A stretch of 64,000 bases of DNA from Prochlorococcus marinus str. MIT 9313. GTDB taxonomy: Bacteria > Cyanobacteriota > Cyanobacteriia > PCC-6307 > Cyanobiaceae. The notes under the pieces were generated by a model. That model was not told where the DNA came from. It worked only from the letters and a program-made list of their open reading frames with translations, and did no database searches. The stretch spans positions 372,001-436,000 of the forward strand of contig NC_005071.1 in NCBI RefSeq assembly GCF_000011485.1, read 5' to 3'. Position 1 is the stretch's first letter. Each line of letters opens with the position of its first letter. Of the stretch, positions 17,614 through 28,292 are shown piece after piece. Both the position numbers and the translations under genes were made by a program.

Positions 17614-19113
17614 ATGGGCAATGACCGATCCCTAGCGCTGGTGCAGGGGGCGGTTGGTGGTGTCTTGGCAGGTATCGGTATTGCCCATGGTGGCTTGCTT
17701 TGGATGGCACCGGCCCTGGCCTTGCTTTGGTCGGCGTGTCGCTTTCCAGTTGCAGCCTCTCTTTGGGGTTTTGTGGCCGTGCTGCTAAGCCATCGCTGGT
17801 TGTTGGCGTTGCATCCACTCACTTGGGTTGGCGTACCTGCACCCCTGAGTGTTCCTGTCGCCGCATCAATTTGGTTGTTTTGCGGTGCAGCAGCAGCTGT
17901 GCTTGTTGGGCTTTGGGCTTGGTTAGGCACTTCGATTGCTCATCTGGCAACGCGAGAAGCAGGCATCCGCGCTCAGCTTTCTCATGCCCTGCTGATGGCA
18001 TCGATCTGGGGGCTTGCGGAAGTGCTGTTGGCCGGTTCACCCTTGTTCTGGATTGGCGTTGGCGGCAGCCTTTTGCCCGGTGATCGAGCCTTGGCTGGTT
18101 TGGCCCGCTGGTTTGGGGCTGGAGGTTTAGCCACGCTTCAGCTGCTGATCGGTTGGTGGTTATGGCGTACGGCGCTGGCTTGGCGTCGTGGAGTTGGTTG
18201 GCGTCGTTCTTTGCTGGTGGGGCTTCTGTGTTTGCTCTTGGCCCATGGTTTTGGCTGGAGTTTGTTGCGTTCATCAGATGCAACCGCACCCATTTCGGTT
18301 GCTGCTTGGCAGCCCGCTATCCCTACGCGCAGCAAGTTTTCTGAGGAGCAGCAACGTCGCCTTCCCGAGGCTCTTCAAAATGCTCTCGATCGTGCTGATG
18401 ATCTTGATGCTGCCTGGTTGGTGGCTCCAGAAGGCCTTCTCCCCCCTGATGCGGTGTTGCTCAGGCCTGCTCCGCTTCCCCTGCTCAGCGGTGGTTTTCG
18501 CTGGCTGCGCGGTCAGCAACGCAGTGCTTTGTTGGTGGTAGATCGCGGCGAAAGGCAGGCTTCAGCATTCATTGACAAACACCGTTTGGTGCCGCTGGGG
18601 GAATGGCTACCGGCTTTGCCTGGTGGTGTTTTTCGTGGTTTATCAGCTGTTGGTGGTCTTCAACCTGGTGCTGCTTCGCGCTTGTTGCAGTGGCCAGGTC
18701 CTACCGCTGCCGTGGCCATTTGTTACGAGCTCAGTAATGGGGCTGCTTTAGCCCAGGCCGTCGCTGATGGAGCGCAATGGTTGTTGGCGGTAGCCAATCT
18801 TGATCCCTACCCCTTGGCCTTGCAGCGGCAGTTCATTGCTTTGGCACAGCTGCGCAGCATCGAAACCGCCCGTGATCTACTCAGCGTTGCGAACACAGGC
18901 CCCTCTGCTTTGGTTTTGGCGACAGGCAAGCAGCAGCAACTGCTGGCTCCTTTTACGGAGGGTGTTGGCCTGGCGGATCTGCATTTCCATCAAGGCATCA
19001 GCGGTTACACCCGCTGGCGTGAGGCACCTTTAATTGGCTTGATGCTCTTTGCAGTGGTTGGGCTTGGCTTGTCGCGTGTTCGCTCCTGGCTGATCAGCTT
19101 GATGCTGTGTTGA
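17614..19113 (+). CDS. lnt: Apolipoprotein N-acyltransferase
   Basis: About 500 residues (ATG 17614; a GTG at 17602 is also in frame and is used for residue numbering here). The N-terminal half has six or more membrane helices and the C-terminal half is a nitrilase-fold domain in the periplasm. The catalytic triad is visible: E277 in VAPEGLL, K326 in [14 protein letters not shown] and C374 in AICYELS. The enzyme adds a third acyl chain to the N-terminal cysteine of lipoproteins. Its last 20 bases overlap the end of the convergent mnmA gene. Confidence 0.94.
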   Translation: MGNDRSLALVQGAVGGVLAGIGIAHGGLLWMAPALALLWSACRFPVAASLWGFVAVLLSHRWLLALHPLTWVGVPAPLSVPVAASIWLFCGAAAAVLVGLWAWLGTSIAHLATREAGIRAQLSHALLMASIWGLAEVLLAGSPLFWIGVGGSLLPGDRALAGLARWFGAGGLATLQLLIGWWLWRTALAWRRGVGWRRSLLVGLLCLLLAHGFGWSLLRSSDATAPISVAAWQPAIPTRSKFSEEQQRRLPEALQNALDRADDLDAAWLVAPEGLLPPDAVLLRPAPLPLLSGGFRWLRGQQRSALLVVDRGERQASAFIDKHRLVPLGEWLPALPGGVFRGLSAVGGLQPGAASRLLQWPGPTAAVAICYELSNGAALAQAVADGAQWLLAVANLDPYPLALQRQFIALAQLRSIETARDLLSVANTGPSALVLATGKQQQLLAPFTEGVGLADLHFHQGISGYTRWREAPLIGLMLFAVVGLGLSRVRSWLISLMLC

Positions 19114-20362
19114 CCTGCTGGATCAGGCCACCGCCGAGGACTGTGTCAGCGGCATAAAAGACTGCAGCCTGGCCAGGTGTGATTGAGAATTGCTTTTCGT
19201 TAAAGGTCAGTCTGCAGCGGTGAGGACGGTCGGCGGCAATGTCCTCTGCTGTGGCTTCGATAGGGGTGAGTTGGGCGGCAACGGGTCCGCTTCTGTAACG
19301 CACTTGCACCTCCACATTGATGGTGGTGCTTGGAGGTGCCATCGAGATCCAGTTCACTGCGCCCACAACGCAGTTGTCGCGCCCCGCCTCTGCACGAGGG
19401 GCAACGATGACGCGATTTGCTGCCGCGTCTAGTTGCACCACGTGCAGAGGCTCTCGCCAGGCCACGCCAAGGCCTTTGCGTTGGCCAATGGTGAAATGTT
19501 CGATTCCATCGTGTTCACCCACGACTTTGCCGTCTTGCAGCACAATCTCGCCTTGTCTGGCAGGTAGGTAATTGTCAAGGAAGGCTTTCATTGAGCCGTA
19601 GTGATCAGCAAGGCAAAGATCCTGACTTTCTTCTTTCTTGGCTGTGCGTAGGCCGTAACGCTCTGCTTCCTGTCTGGTCTCTGCTTTGGTGAGCTCCCCT
19701 AGGGGAAAGATCACCTTTGCCAACACATCTTGAGAAAGGTCATAGAGGAAGTAACTCTGATCTTTGTTCTGATCGAGACCACGTAAAAGCTGGTGCCGTC
19801 CAATGGAATCCCCAGGTAAGGCTTGTTGAGGTTCTGGATCCTCGCGATGGCGAATACGGGCATAGTGCCCCGTGGCAACGCGGTGTAACTGGAGTTCTTT
19901 TTTAGCCCAGCTGAGCATTTCCGCAAATTTCACCGAGCGATTGCAGCGTGAGCAAGGTAACGGTGTCACCCCTTGTTGATAGCCCTGCACGAGTTGGTCG
20001 ACGATTTCTGCTTGGAATGTGGCGCGTGAATCCACCACATGATGAGGGATTTTGAGTTGCTCACAGATGCCGGCGGCATCGATAAGTCCATCGCTGCAAC
20101 ATGCGCCCTTGCCGCTCATCAGCCAGAGAGTGAGACCTTCCACCTGCCAGCCCGCTTCCACGAGTAGGGCGGCGCTGAGGGAACTATCAACACCGCCAGA
20201 GAGCCCTACCGCCACCCGCTGCTCGCCTGGCCAACACTGCAAACGTGTCAGGGCTTTTGCAACTGCTGGTGTGGCTGGTGTTCGAGACACATGCTTAAGG
20301 GGGGCTGGTATTGGCGGCTGCATAGGCGTTACCGCGATGATGTCTTCATAGTGAGGTCCCAT
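19094..20362 (-). CDS. mnmA: tRNA-specific 2-thiouridylase
   Basis: 422 residues from ATG 20362 (MGPHYEDII); the frame extends to 20389 and an ATG at 20323 is also possible. MnmA thiolates U34 of tRNA-Lys, -Glu and -Gln with ATP. The PP-loop SGGVDSS follows an N-terminal extension of about 54 residues that many MnmA proteins lack. Conserved features are [11 protein letters not shown] with a catalytic Cys, [19 protein letters not shown] with the second Cys, and [18 protein letters not shown]. It is divergent from, and nearly overlaps, the NAD(P)HX repair gene at its start. Confidence 0.95.
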   Translation of the reverse strand: MGPHYEDIIAVTPMQPPIPAPLKHVSRTPATPAVAKALTRLQCWPGEQRVAVGLSGGVDSSLSAALLVEAGWQVEGLTLWLMSGKGACCSDGLIDAAGICEQLKIPHHVVDSRATFQAEIVDQLVQGYQQGVTPLPCSRCNRSVKFAEMLSWAKKELQLHRVATGHYARIRHREDPEPQQALPGDSIGRHQLLRGLDQNKDQSYFLYDLSQDVLAKVIFPLGELTKAETRQEAERYGLRTAKKEESQDLCLADHYGSMKAFLDNYLPARQGEIVLQDGKVVGEHDGIEHFTIGQRKGLGVAWREPLHVVQLDAAANRVIVAPRAEAGRDNCVVGAVNWISMAPPSTTINVEVQVRYRSGPVAAQLTPIEATAEDIAADRPHRCRLTFNEKQFSITPGQAAVFYAADTVLGGGLIQQVNTASS

Positions 20363-20373
20363 GCGCTCCAGTC

Positions 20374-21975
20374 TTGTCCTGGCCACCATCGAACGCTGAG
20401 CATCTTTTGGTTACTGCTGCGCAGATGACAGCTCTCGAGGAGGAGATGTTTGCCAGCGGCTTGCCGGTGGCTGCGTTGATGGAAAAAGTAGGCCAGGCGA
20501 TGGCGGCTTGGTTTCGCCAACACCCTGAGTTGTTGGCAGATGGTGTGAAGGTGTTGGTGGGCCCTGGCCATAACGGTGGTGATGGATTGGTGGTGGCCAG
20601 GGAGTTGCATCTTGCAGGGGTGAAGGTCCAGCTCTGGGCACCTTTGCCGATCCGTCAACCATTAACGGCCCAGCATTGGACGTACGTTAAATCGCTTGGC
20701 ATTCACCAACTAGATCACGCTCCTGATGTTGCTGGTGAGCCTGTTTGGATCGAGGCTCTGTTTGGGCTGGGACAATCCCGCCCACTCCCTGAAGCGTTGG
20801 CAACGTTGTTGCAGGCACGTCAGCGCTGCCAGCCAGGCAAGTTGGTGAGTTTGGATGTGCCTGCAGGGCTGTGTTCAGATTCCGGCATCCCTTTCCCAGG
20901 CGGCGCTGCCGTGGCGATGACGACGCTCACTGTGGGGTTGCTCAAGCAAGGCCTTATTCAGGATGCGGCGATCGATCATGTTGGCCGCCTGGTGCGGGTT
21001 GATATGGGCGTGCCGGAGATCTTGTTGAAGCAGTTGCCACAGTCGCAAACACGGCGACTCTGTTCTGCGGATGTGGCCACCCTTCCCTGTCAGCATCTAG
21101 CAGCAGGCGCGATGAAATACGAACGAGGGCGGGTGTTGGTGATTGCTGGTAGTGATGATTACCCTGGGGCGGCTTTTTTGGCCATTCAGGGTGCTATCGC
21201 TAGCGGTGCAGGCAGCATTCAAGCCGCTGTGCCTGTTGCAGTAGCCGATCAGCTTTGGCAAGTGGCGCCTGAAGTTGTTTTGGCGGCCGCGCTTGAGAGT
21301 TCTGCGGCAGGTGGCATGGCCGTTGCTCCTTGGTTGGCTAGTCATGATCTCAGCCGTTTCGATGCCGTGTTGATTGGGCCAGGCTTAGGTCGAGGTGGAG
21401 AACCTTGGTCAGTGATGGCAGAACCGTTGCAGCGCTTTGCAGGCTTGTTGGTTTTGGATGCTGATGGTCTGAATCGATTGGCGCTGGTTACTGATGGATG
21501 GCAATGGTTAAAGCAGCGCCAAGGGCATACCTGGCTTACTCCCCATGCCGGTGAGTTCAGGAGATTGTTTCCGCAGCTCAAAGCTCGGCAACCTCTCGAT
21601 GCGGCTCTGGAAGCATCCCGGCTTTGTGGAGCAGCTGTGCTGCTCAAGGGAGCACACAGTGTGGTTGCGGATCCGTCTGGTGCCGCCTGGCAGCTAGCAG
21701 AGACAGCAAGTTGGGTTGCTCGTACTGGGCTCGGGGATCTGTTGGCTGGTTATGCAGCTGGCTTGGGATCTATGGATGCTGCTAAGGCTCAGGTTTGCCA
21801 TTGTCAGGGTGAGTCTTTGGCCGTAGTGGCGTTGCTTCATGCCGAGGCTGCACGTCGATGCCGTCAAGGCAGCTCAGCAAGTTCTATCGCTCAATCCCTT
21901 GCAGAACTTACGATTAGCTTGCAAGCAAATGAATGTGATCAAGGGCACGTCAAAGGGTATGAATGCAAACGATAA
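20374..21975 (+). CDS. nnr: Bifunctional NAD(P)H-hydrate epimerase / ADP-dependent dehydratase
   Basis: 533 residues, TTG start (an ATG at 20425 would also keep the domain). The N-terminal YjeF domain (epimerase) has GPGHNGGDG at 63-71 and [12 protein letters not shown]. The C-terminal kinase-like domain (dehydratase) has [48 protein letters not shown] and TGLGDLLAG. Together they repair damaged hydrated NADH and NADPH. The start lies 11 bases from the mnmA start on the other strand, so the promoters must overlap coding sequence. Confidence 0.93.
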   Translation: MSWPPSNAEHLLVTAAQMTALEEEMFASGLPVAALMEKVGQAMAAWFRQHPELLADGVKVLVGPGHNGGDGLVVARELHLAGVKVQLWAPLPIRQPLTAQHWTYVKSLGIHQLDHAPDVAGEPVWIEALFGLGQSRPLPEALATLLQARQRCQPGKLVSLDVPAGLCSDSGIPFPGGAAVAMTTLTVGLLKQGLIQDAAIDHVGRLVRVDMGVPEILLKQLPQSQTRRLCSADVATLPCQHLAAGAMKYERGRVLVIAGSDDYPGAAFLAIQGAIASGAGSIQAAVPVAVADQLWQVAPEVVLAAALESSAAGGMAVAPWLASHDLSRFDAVLIGPGLGRGGEPWSVMAEPLQRFAGLLVLDADGLNRLALVTDGWQWLKQRQGHTWLTPHAGEFRRLFPQLKARQPLDAALEASRLCGAAVLLKGAHSVVADPSGAAWQLAETASWVARTGLGDLLAGYAAGLGSMDAAKAQVCHCQGESLAVVALLHAEAARRCRQGSSASSIAQSLAELTISLQANECDQGHVKGYECKR

Positions 21976-22087
21976 ATACCTAATTATTTCGATTCCCCTG
22001 CATGAATCCGAAAGCTTTTTTAAAGCTGCAGGCTTTTGCTGAAATTTGTAGGAAAATTTCTTTCCAAATAAATCAGGAGCCGTTGAA

Positions 22088-23029
22088 ATGGTTTCAGCAG
22101 CGCCTAAATCAGCAGAAACACAGAGGCGTAGAAGTTCTGATCCTGTCAGCTGGTACCTCACAACGATTGGGCGTATACCTCTTCTTACCCCTGCTGAGGA
22201 GATTGAACTTGGCAATCAAGTTCAGACGATGATGAGTCTCACTCAAGACGGCTCAGTTGCGCCTGATGATAAGGAGTTTACGACACATCAGCGTCGGATG
22301 ATTCGCATTGGTCGTCGTGCCAAAGAACGCATGATGAAGGCCAATCTTCGTCTGGTTGTGAGTGTTGCCAAGAAATATCAAGGCAAAGGACTGGAACTCC
22401 TCGATCTCATTCAGGAGGGTTCACTTGGTTTAGAGCGTGCTGTTGAAAAGTTTGATCCAACCCGTGGCTATAAGTTTTCGACCTATGCGTTTTGGTGGAT
22501 TCGTCAGAGCATGACACGTGCGATTGCGTGCCAGTCGCGCACGATTCGCCTTCCTGTACATCTCAGTGAAAGGCTGACCACAATTCGAAAGGTTTCTCTG
22601 GATTTGGCTCACAAGCTTGGAGCAATACCCAGTCGCTCCGAGATCGCTGAAGCGATGGATATCCCTGTTGATGAACTCGACTCTTTACTGCGTCAGGCGC
22701 TAACAACCAGCAGCTTGGATGCGCCAGTGAATGGTGAAGAAAGACGAAGTTTTCTTGGTGATCTGATCGCTGATTCCTCTCTTGGGGAACCTCTCGACAA
22801 GGTGGAGCAGCGTATTCATCATGAGCAGCTCGGGCGTTGGCTCAGCCATCTCAGTGAGCAGGAGCAGCATGTCCTTAAGCTCCGTTTTGGTCTTGAAACC
22901 CATGATCGCCATACCTTGGCTGAGATTGGTCGCTTGATGGAAGTCTCGCGTGAGCGTGTTCGTCAAGTGGAATTAAAGGCCTTGCGCAAGCTGCGTAACC
23001 TCACGCGTAGGGTGCCCAACGAGATTTGA
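22088..23029 (+). CDS. Group-2 RNA polymerase sigma-70 factor
   Basis: 313 residues. ATG 22088 is preceded by AGGAG eight bases upstream, a good ribosome site. Region 1.2 (DPVSWYLTTIGRIPLLTPAEEIEL) begins at about residue 17; region 2 shows NLRLVVSVAKKYQGKGLELLDLIQEG and KGYKFSTYAFWWIRQ-like sequence (here TRGYKFSTYAFWWIRQ); region 4 ends with HTLAEIGRLMEVSRERVRQVE. The short N-terminus without region 1.1 marks a non-essential RpoD-like sigma typical of cyanobacteria. Regulon unknown. Confidence 0.94.
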   Translation: MVSAAPKSAETQRRRSSDPVSWYLTTIGRIPLLTPAEEIELGNQVQTMMSLTQDGSVAPDDKEFTTHQRRMIRIGRRAKERMMKANLRLVVSVAKKYQGKGLELLDLIQEGSLGLERAVEKFDPTRGYKFSTYAFWWIRQSMTRAIACQSRTIRLPVHLSERLTTIRKVSLDLAHKLGAIPSRSEIAEAMDIPVDELDSLLRQALTTSSLDAPVNGEERRSFLGDLIADSSLGEPLDKVEQRIHHEQLGRWLSHLSEQEQHVLKLRFGLETHDRHTLAEIGRLMEVSRERVRQVELKALRKLRNLTRRVPNEI

Positions 23030-23090
23030 AACTGTCTCCCTTATCTTGTTGGCTTTGCTTGCTTCCAGTACTTAGTGCTCAAGAGGGCTA

Positions 23091-24182
23091 TTAATCTTCA
23101 GCCCAGATGTAGCGAGTGAGTTCGTTGGGATTTGGTTCGGCTGCGGCAAGGGCAAACTCCACGCAGTCATTTATTTCTGCATCGATCTCTTTTTCAATAG
23201 CGCGTAGTTCTTCAGCACGCACCAAAGATTCAGAGGTGAGATCCTTCTCAAGAGCCTTTAGGGGATCTCGTTTAGCCCAGAATTGTTTTTCCTCTTCGGC
23301 GCGTAGTTCATCTGGATCAGCAAGAGAATGGCCACGGAATCGATAGGTGAGACACTCCAGCAGGGTGGGACCTTCGCCAGCCCTGGCTCTTTTTATTGCT
23401 CTCTGAGTGGCAGCTCTTACGGCGAGAACATCCATGCCGTCAACCTCTTCGCCAGCCATCCCGAAGGCAGCAGCTTTTTGCCATATTTCCGGCTCACTGG
23501 TGGCTCGCTCATGGGCCATGCCAATGGCCCATTTGTTGTTCTCGACAACGAACAGGATTGGCAGCTGCCAAAGCTGCGCCATGTTGAGGCACTCAAAGAA
23601 CTGGCCGTTATTGCAGGTACCGTCACCAAAAAAAGCTGCTGTTACAGCATTGCTGCTGGCATCACCCAGGGCATCCCGCTTATAGCGACTGGTGAAGGCT
23701 GCCCCCAGGGCGATGGGAATCCCTTCGCCGATGAAGGCAAATCCTCCTAGGAGGTGATGCTCTTGCGAAAAGAGGTGCATGGAGCCCCCACGACCTTTGC
23801 TACAGCCGGTTTCCTTGCCGAAGAGCTCACTCATTACTTCGCGGGCGGGTACACCGGCGCTAAGGGCATGAACGTGATCGCGATAGGTACTGCAAAACCA
23901 ATCGTGCTGGCGTTTCATTGCACCAATTACACCTGTGCTAACGGCTTCTTGGCCGTTGTAGAGGTGAACGAAGCCAAACATTTTCCCCCGGTAGTACATC
24001 TCGGCACATTTGTCCTCGAAGCGTCGCCCAAGGGTCATGTCTCGGAAGAGTTCTAGGCCGATCTGACGATCAACCTTGGCGCGTTTGGAGCTGATTAGCG
24101 TGGAGATTCTCTCGCCATGGCGGCCGGCTGCCAGGGGGTTTGCCGTGGTTTGGCCTGAGCTCACGGAGGTTTTCTGGCTCAT
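23091..24182 (-). CDS. pdhA: Pyruvate dehydrogenase E1 component, alpha subunit
   Basis: 363 residues. It binds thiamine diphosphate together with E1-beta and decarboxylates pyruvate. The ThDP motif runs from GDGTCNNG (186-193) to the paired Asn in VVENN. Also seen are [10 protein letters not shown] and [15 protein letters not shown] with the regulatory-loop residues of the alpha subunit. Start ATG 24182 is near that of the divergent ftn2 gene (104-base gap). lpdA in this window supplies E3. Confidence 0.95.
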   Translation of the reverse strand: MSQKTSVSSGQTTANPLAAGRHGERISTLISSKRAKVDRQIGLELFRDMTLGRRFEDKCAEMYYRGKMFGFVHLYNGQEAVSTGVIGAMKRQHDWFCSTYRDHVHALSAGVPAREVMSELFGKETGCSKGRGGSMHLFSQEHHLLGGFAFIGEGIPIALGAAFTSRYKRDALGDASSNAVTAAFFGDGTCNNGQFFECLNMAQLWQLPILFVVENNKWAIGMAHERATSEPEIWQKAAAFGMAGEEVDGMDVLAVRAATQRAIKRARAGEGPTLLECLTYRFRGHSLADPDELRAEEEKQFWAKRDPLKALEKDLTSESLVRAEELRAIEKEIDAEINDCVEFALAAAEPNPNELTRYIWAED

Positions 24183-24286
24183 GACAGACGACCGTCATTC
24201 GAGTCACGACTGTAATGGTCCGTTGATTAGGAATGGGCAAAATCCCTTCCAATGTCTAGAGTTTTAGGCCAATCGCTGCGCAGCTG

Positions 24287-26272
24287 GTGGACCTGCCAAT
24301 AGATCATTTCCGCTTGCTGGGTGTCAGTCCTTCGGCAGACAGTGAGGCGATTTTGCGGGCCTTGGAGTTGAGGTTGGATCGCTGCCCTGACCAAGGTTTC
24401 ACCCATGAGGTCTTAATTCAGCGGGCAGAATTGTTGCGGCTTTCAGCAGATTTGCTGACTGATCCGCCACGGCGTCAGGCCTATGAGACTGCCTTGTTGG
24501 AGCTCAGTCGTGATCATCCAGGTGAGACCGCCGGTCTTGATGTGTCACCTAGTAGAGAGGTGGCAGGGCTGATCTTGCTGTTTGAAGCGAATTCTTCTCA
24601 TGAGGTTTTTCATCTCGCCTCTCAGGGATTGCAACCGCCCCAGTCCCCGACGCTAGGTAGCGAACGAGAAGCTGACCTCGCTTTGTTGTTGGCACTGGCC
24701 TGTCGGGCTGCAGCCGCTGAGGAACAGGAACAACGGCGTTATGAAGCAGCAGCGTCTCTTCTGCATGACGGGATCCAGTTGCTGCAGCGGATGGGCAAGC
24801 TCTCCGAAGAGTGCCACAAGCTTGAGAACGATTTAGATGCCCTTCTGCCCTATCGCATTCTCGACTTATTGAGTCGGGATCTTGGTGATCAGGTTTCTCA
24901 CCAGGAAGGACTGCGCCTACTTGACAACTTTGTGAGCCAGAGAGGAGGTCTTGAGGGAACGGCCCCATCGCCTGCACCTGGTGGTCTTGATCAGTCCGAA
25001 TTTGACAACTTCTTCAAGCAGATCAGAAAGTTTTTAACTGTTCAGGAACAGGTTGATCTTTTCCTGCGCTGGCAGCAAGCCGGATCAGCAGATGCGGGTT
25101 TCCTGGGTGGGTTGGCTCTTGCTGCTGTTGGATTTTCGCGTCGGAAGCCTGAACGGGTGCAGGAAGCTCGGCAGCACTTAGAGAGGCTTCAACTGGATGG
25201 ATGCGACCCGTTGCCGATGCTGGGTTGCTTGGACCTCTTGCTCGGAGATGTGGGCCGCGCTCAGGAGCGTTTTCTGCGCAGTACAGATCCTCGAGTGAAG
25301 GACTGTCTTAACAGCCACCCTGGCGATGAATTGGCTGCTTTTTGTGAGTACTGCCGCTCTTGGCTGCGAGGGGACGTGCTTCCCGGTTATAGGGATGTGG
25401 ATGCTGAGGCCGTTGATCTAGAGGCTTGGTTTGCTGATCGGGATGTTCAGGCTTATGTGGAGCGCCTGGAACGCAGCGAAAATCGTGCTTCTTCTTTAGG
25501 TAAGGCCTTCTCAGGATCGTCTGTGAAGCAACCCTTCCCTTGGGCGCCTCTTGATCCCGATGGGATTTTGCCCCTCTCTCTTGGTGGGCCTGATGTTGGT
25601 CAACCTGCAGCTGATCAGAGCTCTGATGAGTTTGCCAGCGATGGTATGGCATGGATTGATCGTTTAGCAGATCTGCCACGCCCGACGCGGCCGGTGCTGA
25701 TCGGTTCGGTTGTCTTTGCGGCCCTGATTGCAGCCTTTGCAGGCTTCAGTTTGTTTGGCCAACGTCCTCGTACGTCAGTTAGTACGGCTGCTGATCAGCC
25801 TCAAGTCACAGCACCTCCTACAGCCACACTGCAAGAGGAGGTCCTCATGCCTCAAGTCCCTGTCAGCGCTGTGGTTGAGCCGCTTACTTTGGAGCAGCCG
25901 AATGAGGCACAGCTCAAAGGCCTGCTTCAGGCCTGGCTCAGCAACAAGGCAGTCGTGCTTGCCGGTGGCAAGAGTGATGCACTGCCTGAGGTCGCAAGAG
26001 ATCCATTGGTGCAGCGCGTGGCGCAAGAGCGTGCCAGGGATGCTGCTTTAGCTCAGACCCAGAAGGTTGTGGCCAGCATCAGCTCTGTAGAGGTGGTGAG
26101 TCGAACGCCGCAGCGTATTGAGCTGAATGCCGTTGTGACCTATCGCGATCAACGCGTTGATGCTGCCGGCAAGGTTGTTGACCAAACGCCCCAAAAAGAT
26201 CTCTCGGTGACTTACATCCTTGGTCGTGATCCCGATCGTTGGCGCCTGCATGAATACATCAGCGGCAAATAA
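24287..26272 (+). CDS. ftn2: Cell division protein of the Ftn2/ZipN/ARC6 family
   Basis: 661 residues, GTG start. The first 70 residues form the degenerate J-like domain (DHFRLLGVSPSADSEAILRALELRLD). A long helical region follows, then a single membrane helix at about 470-490 (PVLIGSVVFAALIAAFAGFSLF), and a C-terminal IMS/DUF4101-type domain from about 545 (LLQAWLSNKAVVL to DRWRLHEYISGK). In cyanobacteria and chloroplasts this protein anchors the FtsZ ring to the inner membrane. The architecture matches throughout. Confidence 0.9.
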   Translation: MDLPIDHFRLLGVSPSADSEAILRALELRLDRCPDQGFTHEVLIQRAELLRLSADLLTDPPRRQAYETALLELSRDHPGETAGLDVSPSREVAGLILLFEANSSHEVFHLASQGLQPPQSPTLGSEREADLALLLALACRAAAAEEQEQRRYEAAASLLHDGIQLLQRMGKLSEECHKLENDLDALLPYRILDLLSRDLGDQVSHQEGLRLLDNFVSQRGGLEGTAPSPAPGGLDQSEFDNFFKQIRKFLTVQEQVDLFLRWQQAGSADAGFLGGLALAAVGFSRRKPERVQEARQHLERLQLDGCDPLPMLGCLDLLLGDVGRAQERFLRSTDPRVKDCLNSHPGDELAAFCEYCRSWLRGDVLPGYRDVDAEAVDLEAWFADRDVQAYVERLERSENRASSLGKAFSGSSVKQPFPWAPLDPDGILPLSLGGPDVGQPAADQSSDEFASDGMAWIDRLADLPRPTRPVLIGSVVFAALIAAFAGFSLFGQRPRTSVSTAADQPQVTAPPTATLQEEVLMPQVPVSAVVEPLTLEQPNEAQLKGLLQAWLSNKAVVLAGGKSDALPEVARDPLVQRVAQERARDAALAQTQKVVASISSVEVVSRTPQRIELNAVVTYRDQRVDAAGKVVDQTPQKDLSVTYILGRDPDRWRLHEYISGK

Positions 26273-26341
26273 TCACTGTTCTGCCTAAGGGCTAGCCATT
26301 GCTTTTTACGATGAGCTCAAAGCCCTTGGCACGTAGGCACC

Positions 26342-27835
26342 ATGTTTGAAGAACTTTCAGCCCGCTTTGAAGATGCAGTTAAGGGGCTGAGAGGCCAGGC
26401 AAAGATCAGCGATACCAATGTTGAGGATGCTCTTAAGCAGGTGCGACGTGCCCTTTTAGGGGCTGATGTGAGTCTTGAGGTCGTGCGCGAGTTTGTCGAG
26501 GAGGTGCGGCAGAAGGCAGTTGGTGCGGAAGTGGTGCGAGGTGTGACTCCTGATCAGAAGTTTGTTCAGGTGGTGCATCAGCAGCTGGTGGAGGTGATGG
26601 GTGGTGATAACGCTCCCATGGCTGAGGCTGAAGATTCACCAACAGTGGTGCTGATGGCTGGATTGCAGGGGGCTGGCAAAACCACTGCAACAGCGAAGCT
26701 TGGACTTCACCTCAAAGATCAGGGTCAGCGGCCCCTGATGGTGGCTGCTGATGTCTATCGGCCGGCTGCCATTGATCAGCTCCGCACCCTGGGTGAGCAG
26801 ATCGGAGTGGATGTGTTCAGCCTCGGAGACGATGTCAAACCTGAGGAGATCGCGGCAGCAGGACTTGCCAAGGCTCGTGAGGAAGGTTTTGACACCTTGT
26901 TAGTGGATACGGCAGGTCGGCTGCAGATCGATACAGAGATGATGGAGGAAATGGTGCGAATTCGTTCTGCCGTAGAGCCCGATGAAGTGCTCTTGGTGGT
27001 GGATTCGATGATTGGTCAGGAGGCGGCTGAACTCACTCGGGCCTTCCACGACAAGGTTGGTATCACTGGATCTGTTCTCACCAAGCTGGATGGTGATTCC
27101 CGCGGTGGGGCTGCGCTTTCGATTCGCAAGGTGAGTGGTCAGCCGATCAAGTTCATCGGTACTGGAGAAAAGGTTGAGGCTTTGCAACCTTTTCATCCGG
27201 AACGGATGGCCAGCCGCATCCTCGGTATGGGCGATGTGCTCACCCTGGTGGAGAAAGCTCAGAAGGAGGTGGAGCTTGCTGATGTTGAGAAGATGCAGAA
27301 GAAGCTGCAGGAAGCTTCGTTTGATTTCTCCGATTTCCTGCAACAGATGCGACTGATCAAACGGATGGGTTCTCTCGGTGGTTTGATCAAGATGATGCCG
27401 GGCATGAACAAGCTGGATGACGGCATGCTCAAGCAGGGTGAGCAGCAGCTCAAGCGCATCGAGGCCATGATTGGCTCGATGACTGCTGATGAGCGCAATC
27501 AGCCTGAATTGCTTGCTTCACAGCCTTCTCGTCGTCGTCGTATCGCTGGTGGGAGTGGCCATAGCCCCGCTGACGTGGACAAAGTTTTGGCTGATTTTCA
27601 GAAAATGCGTGGCTTTATGCAGCAGATGAGTAAGGGCGGTGGCATGCCTGGAATGCCTGGAATGCCTGGAATGCCTGGAATGGGTGGTGGGTTGCCCGGT
27701 ATGGGGGGACCTGGTGGTGGCATGTCTGGCATGGGAGGCGCAGGCATGCCAGAGCCAGCTTCAGGTGGTCGCGGTGGTGGTTCCCCCAGGCGTCAGCGAC
27801 CGGTGAAAAAGAAGAAGGGATTTGGAGAGTTGTAA
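26342..27835 (+). CDS. ffh: Signal recognition particle protein Ffh (SRP54)
   Basis: 497 residues. Ffh binds signal sequences of nascent membrane proteins and, with 4.5S RNA and FtsY, brings ribosomes to the membrane. The N domain is followed by the G domain with GLQGAGKTT at about 106-114, DTAGRLQID and TKLDGDSRGG. The methionine-rich M domain follows from about 330 (FLQQMRLIKRMGSLGG). The tail has an expanded GMP-repeat stretch (MPGMPGMPGMPGMGGG) encoded by a 9-bp tandem repeat, then a basic end. rpsP and phoH follow on the same strand. Confidence 0.97.
   Translation: MFEELSARFEDAVKGLRGQAKISDTNVEDALKQVRRALLGADVSLEVVREFVEEVRQKAVGAEVVRGVTPDQKFVQVVHQQLVEVMGGDNAPMAEAEDSPTVVLMAGLQGAGKTTATAKLGLHLKDQGQRPLMVAADVYRPAAIDQLRTLGEQIGVDVFSLGDDVKPEEIAAAGLAKAREEGFDTLLVDTAGRLQIDTEMMEEMVRIRSAVEPDEVLLVVDSMIGQEAAELTRAFHDKVGITGSVLTKLDGDSRGGAALSIRKVSGQPIKFIGTGEKVEALQPFHPERMASRILGMGDVLTLVEKAQKEVELADVEKMQKKLQEASFDFSDFLQQMRLIKRMGSLGGLIKMMPGMNKLDDGMLKQGEQQLKRIEAMIGSMTADERNQPELLASQPSRRRRIAGGSGHSPADVDKVLADFQKMRGFMQQMSKGGGMPGMPGMPGMPGMGGGLPGMGGPGGGMSGMGGAGMPEPASGGRGGGSPRRQRPVKKKKGFGEL
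27644..27679 (+). repeat. Four perfect copies of a 9-bp tandem repeat inside ffh
   Basis: ATGCCTGGA is repeated four times without change, encoding Met-Pro-Gly units in the C-terminal tail of Ffh. Identical copies at DNA level suggest recent slippage expansion; copy number may vary between strains. Confidence 0.9.
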
Positions 27836-27915
27836 TTGGCCGCAGGTTATGGTTGTTGTTTGGCGTGTGTGTAAAACACCGCTGAACCATCCACCTTTTC
27901 GAACTTAGGGCCACG

Positions 27916-28284
27916 ATGATCAAGCTCCGCCTGAAGCGGTTTGGCAAGAAGCGGGAAGCGAGTTTCCGCCTTGTGGCCTGTAACAGCACCTCTCGTCGTG
28001 ACGGTCGCCCTTTGCAGGAGCTTGGCTTTTACAACCCTCGCACGAAGGAAACGCGGCTCGACACTGAGGCACTGCGTTTGCGTCTTAGTCAGGGAGCTCA
28101 GCCCACTGATGCAGTTCGATCTTTGTTGGAGAAAGGCGGGCTGATCGAAAAGACCGTTCGTCCTGCTGAGGTTGTTGGTAAGGCTAAGCAGGCTGAAGCT
28201 CGGAAGGCTGCTGCAAAGAATGTGGCCAAACAAGCTGCAGAAGCAAAGGCTGAGGAAACTCCTGCTGACAACACAGAAGCCTGA
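27916..28284 (+). CDS. rpsP: 30S ribosomal protein S16
   Basis: 122 residues. The conserved S16 core is at 1-80 ([20 protein letters not shown], then GFYNPRTKE and [12 protein letters not shown]). The tail after residue 90 is an Ala/Lys/Glu-rich helix that bacterial S16 proteins of 80-90 residues lack but cyanobacterial ones often have. It lies between ffh and phoH, the usual ffh-rpsP neighbourhood. Confidence 0.97.
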   Translation: MIKLRLKRFGKKREASFRLVACNSTSRRDGRPLQELGFYNPRTKETRLDTEALRLRLSQGAQPTDAVRSLLEKGGLIEKTVRPAEVVGKAKQAEARKAAAKNVAKQAAEAKAEETPADNTEA

Positions 28285-28292
28285 GTTGTTGC

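Noticed and set aside
24549-24977. Minus-strand frame of 142 residues inside ftn2
   Set aside because: Shadow of the strong plus-strand ftn2 coding frame; composition not protein-like.
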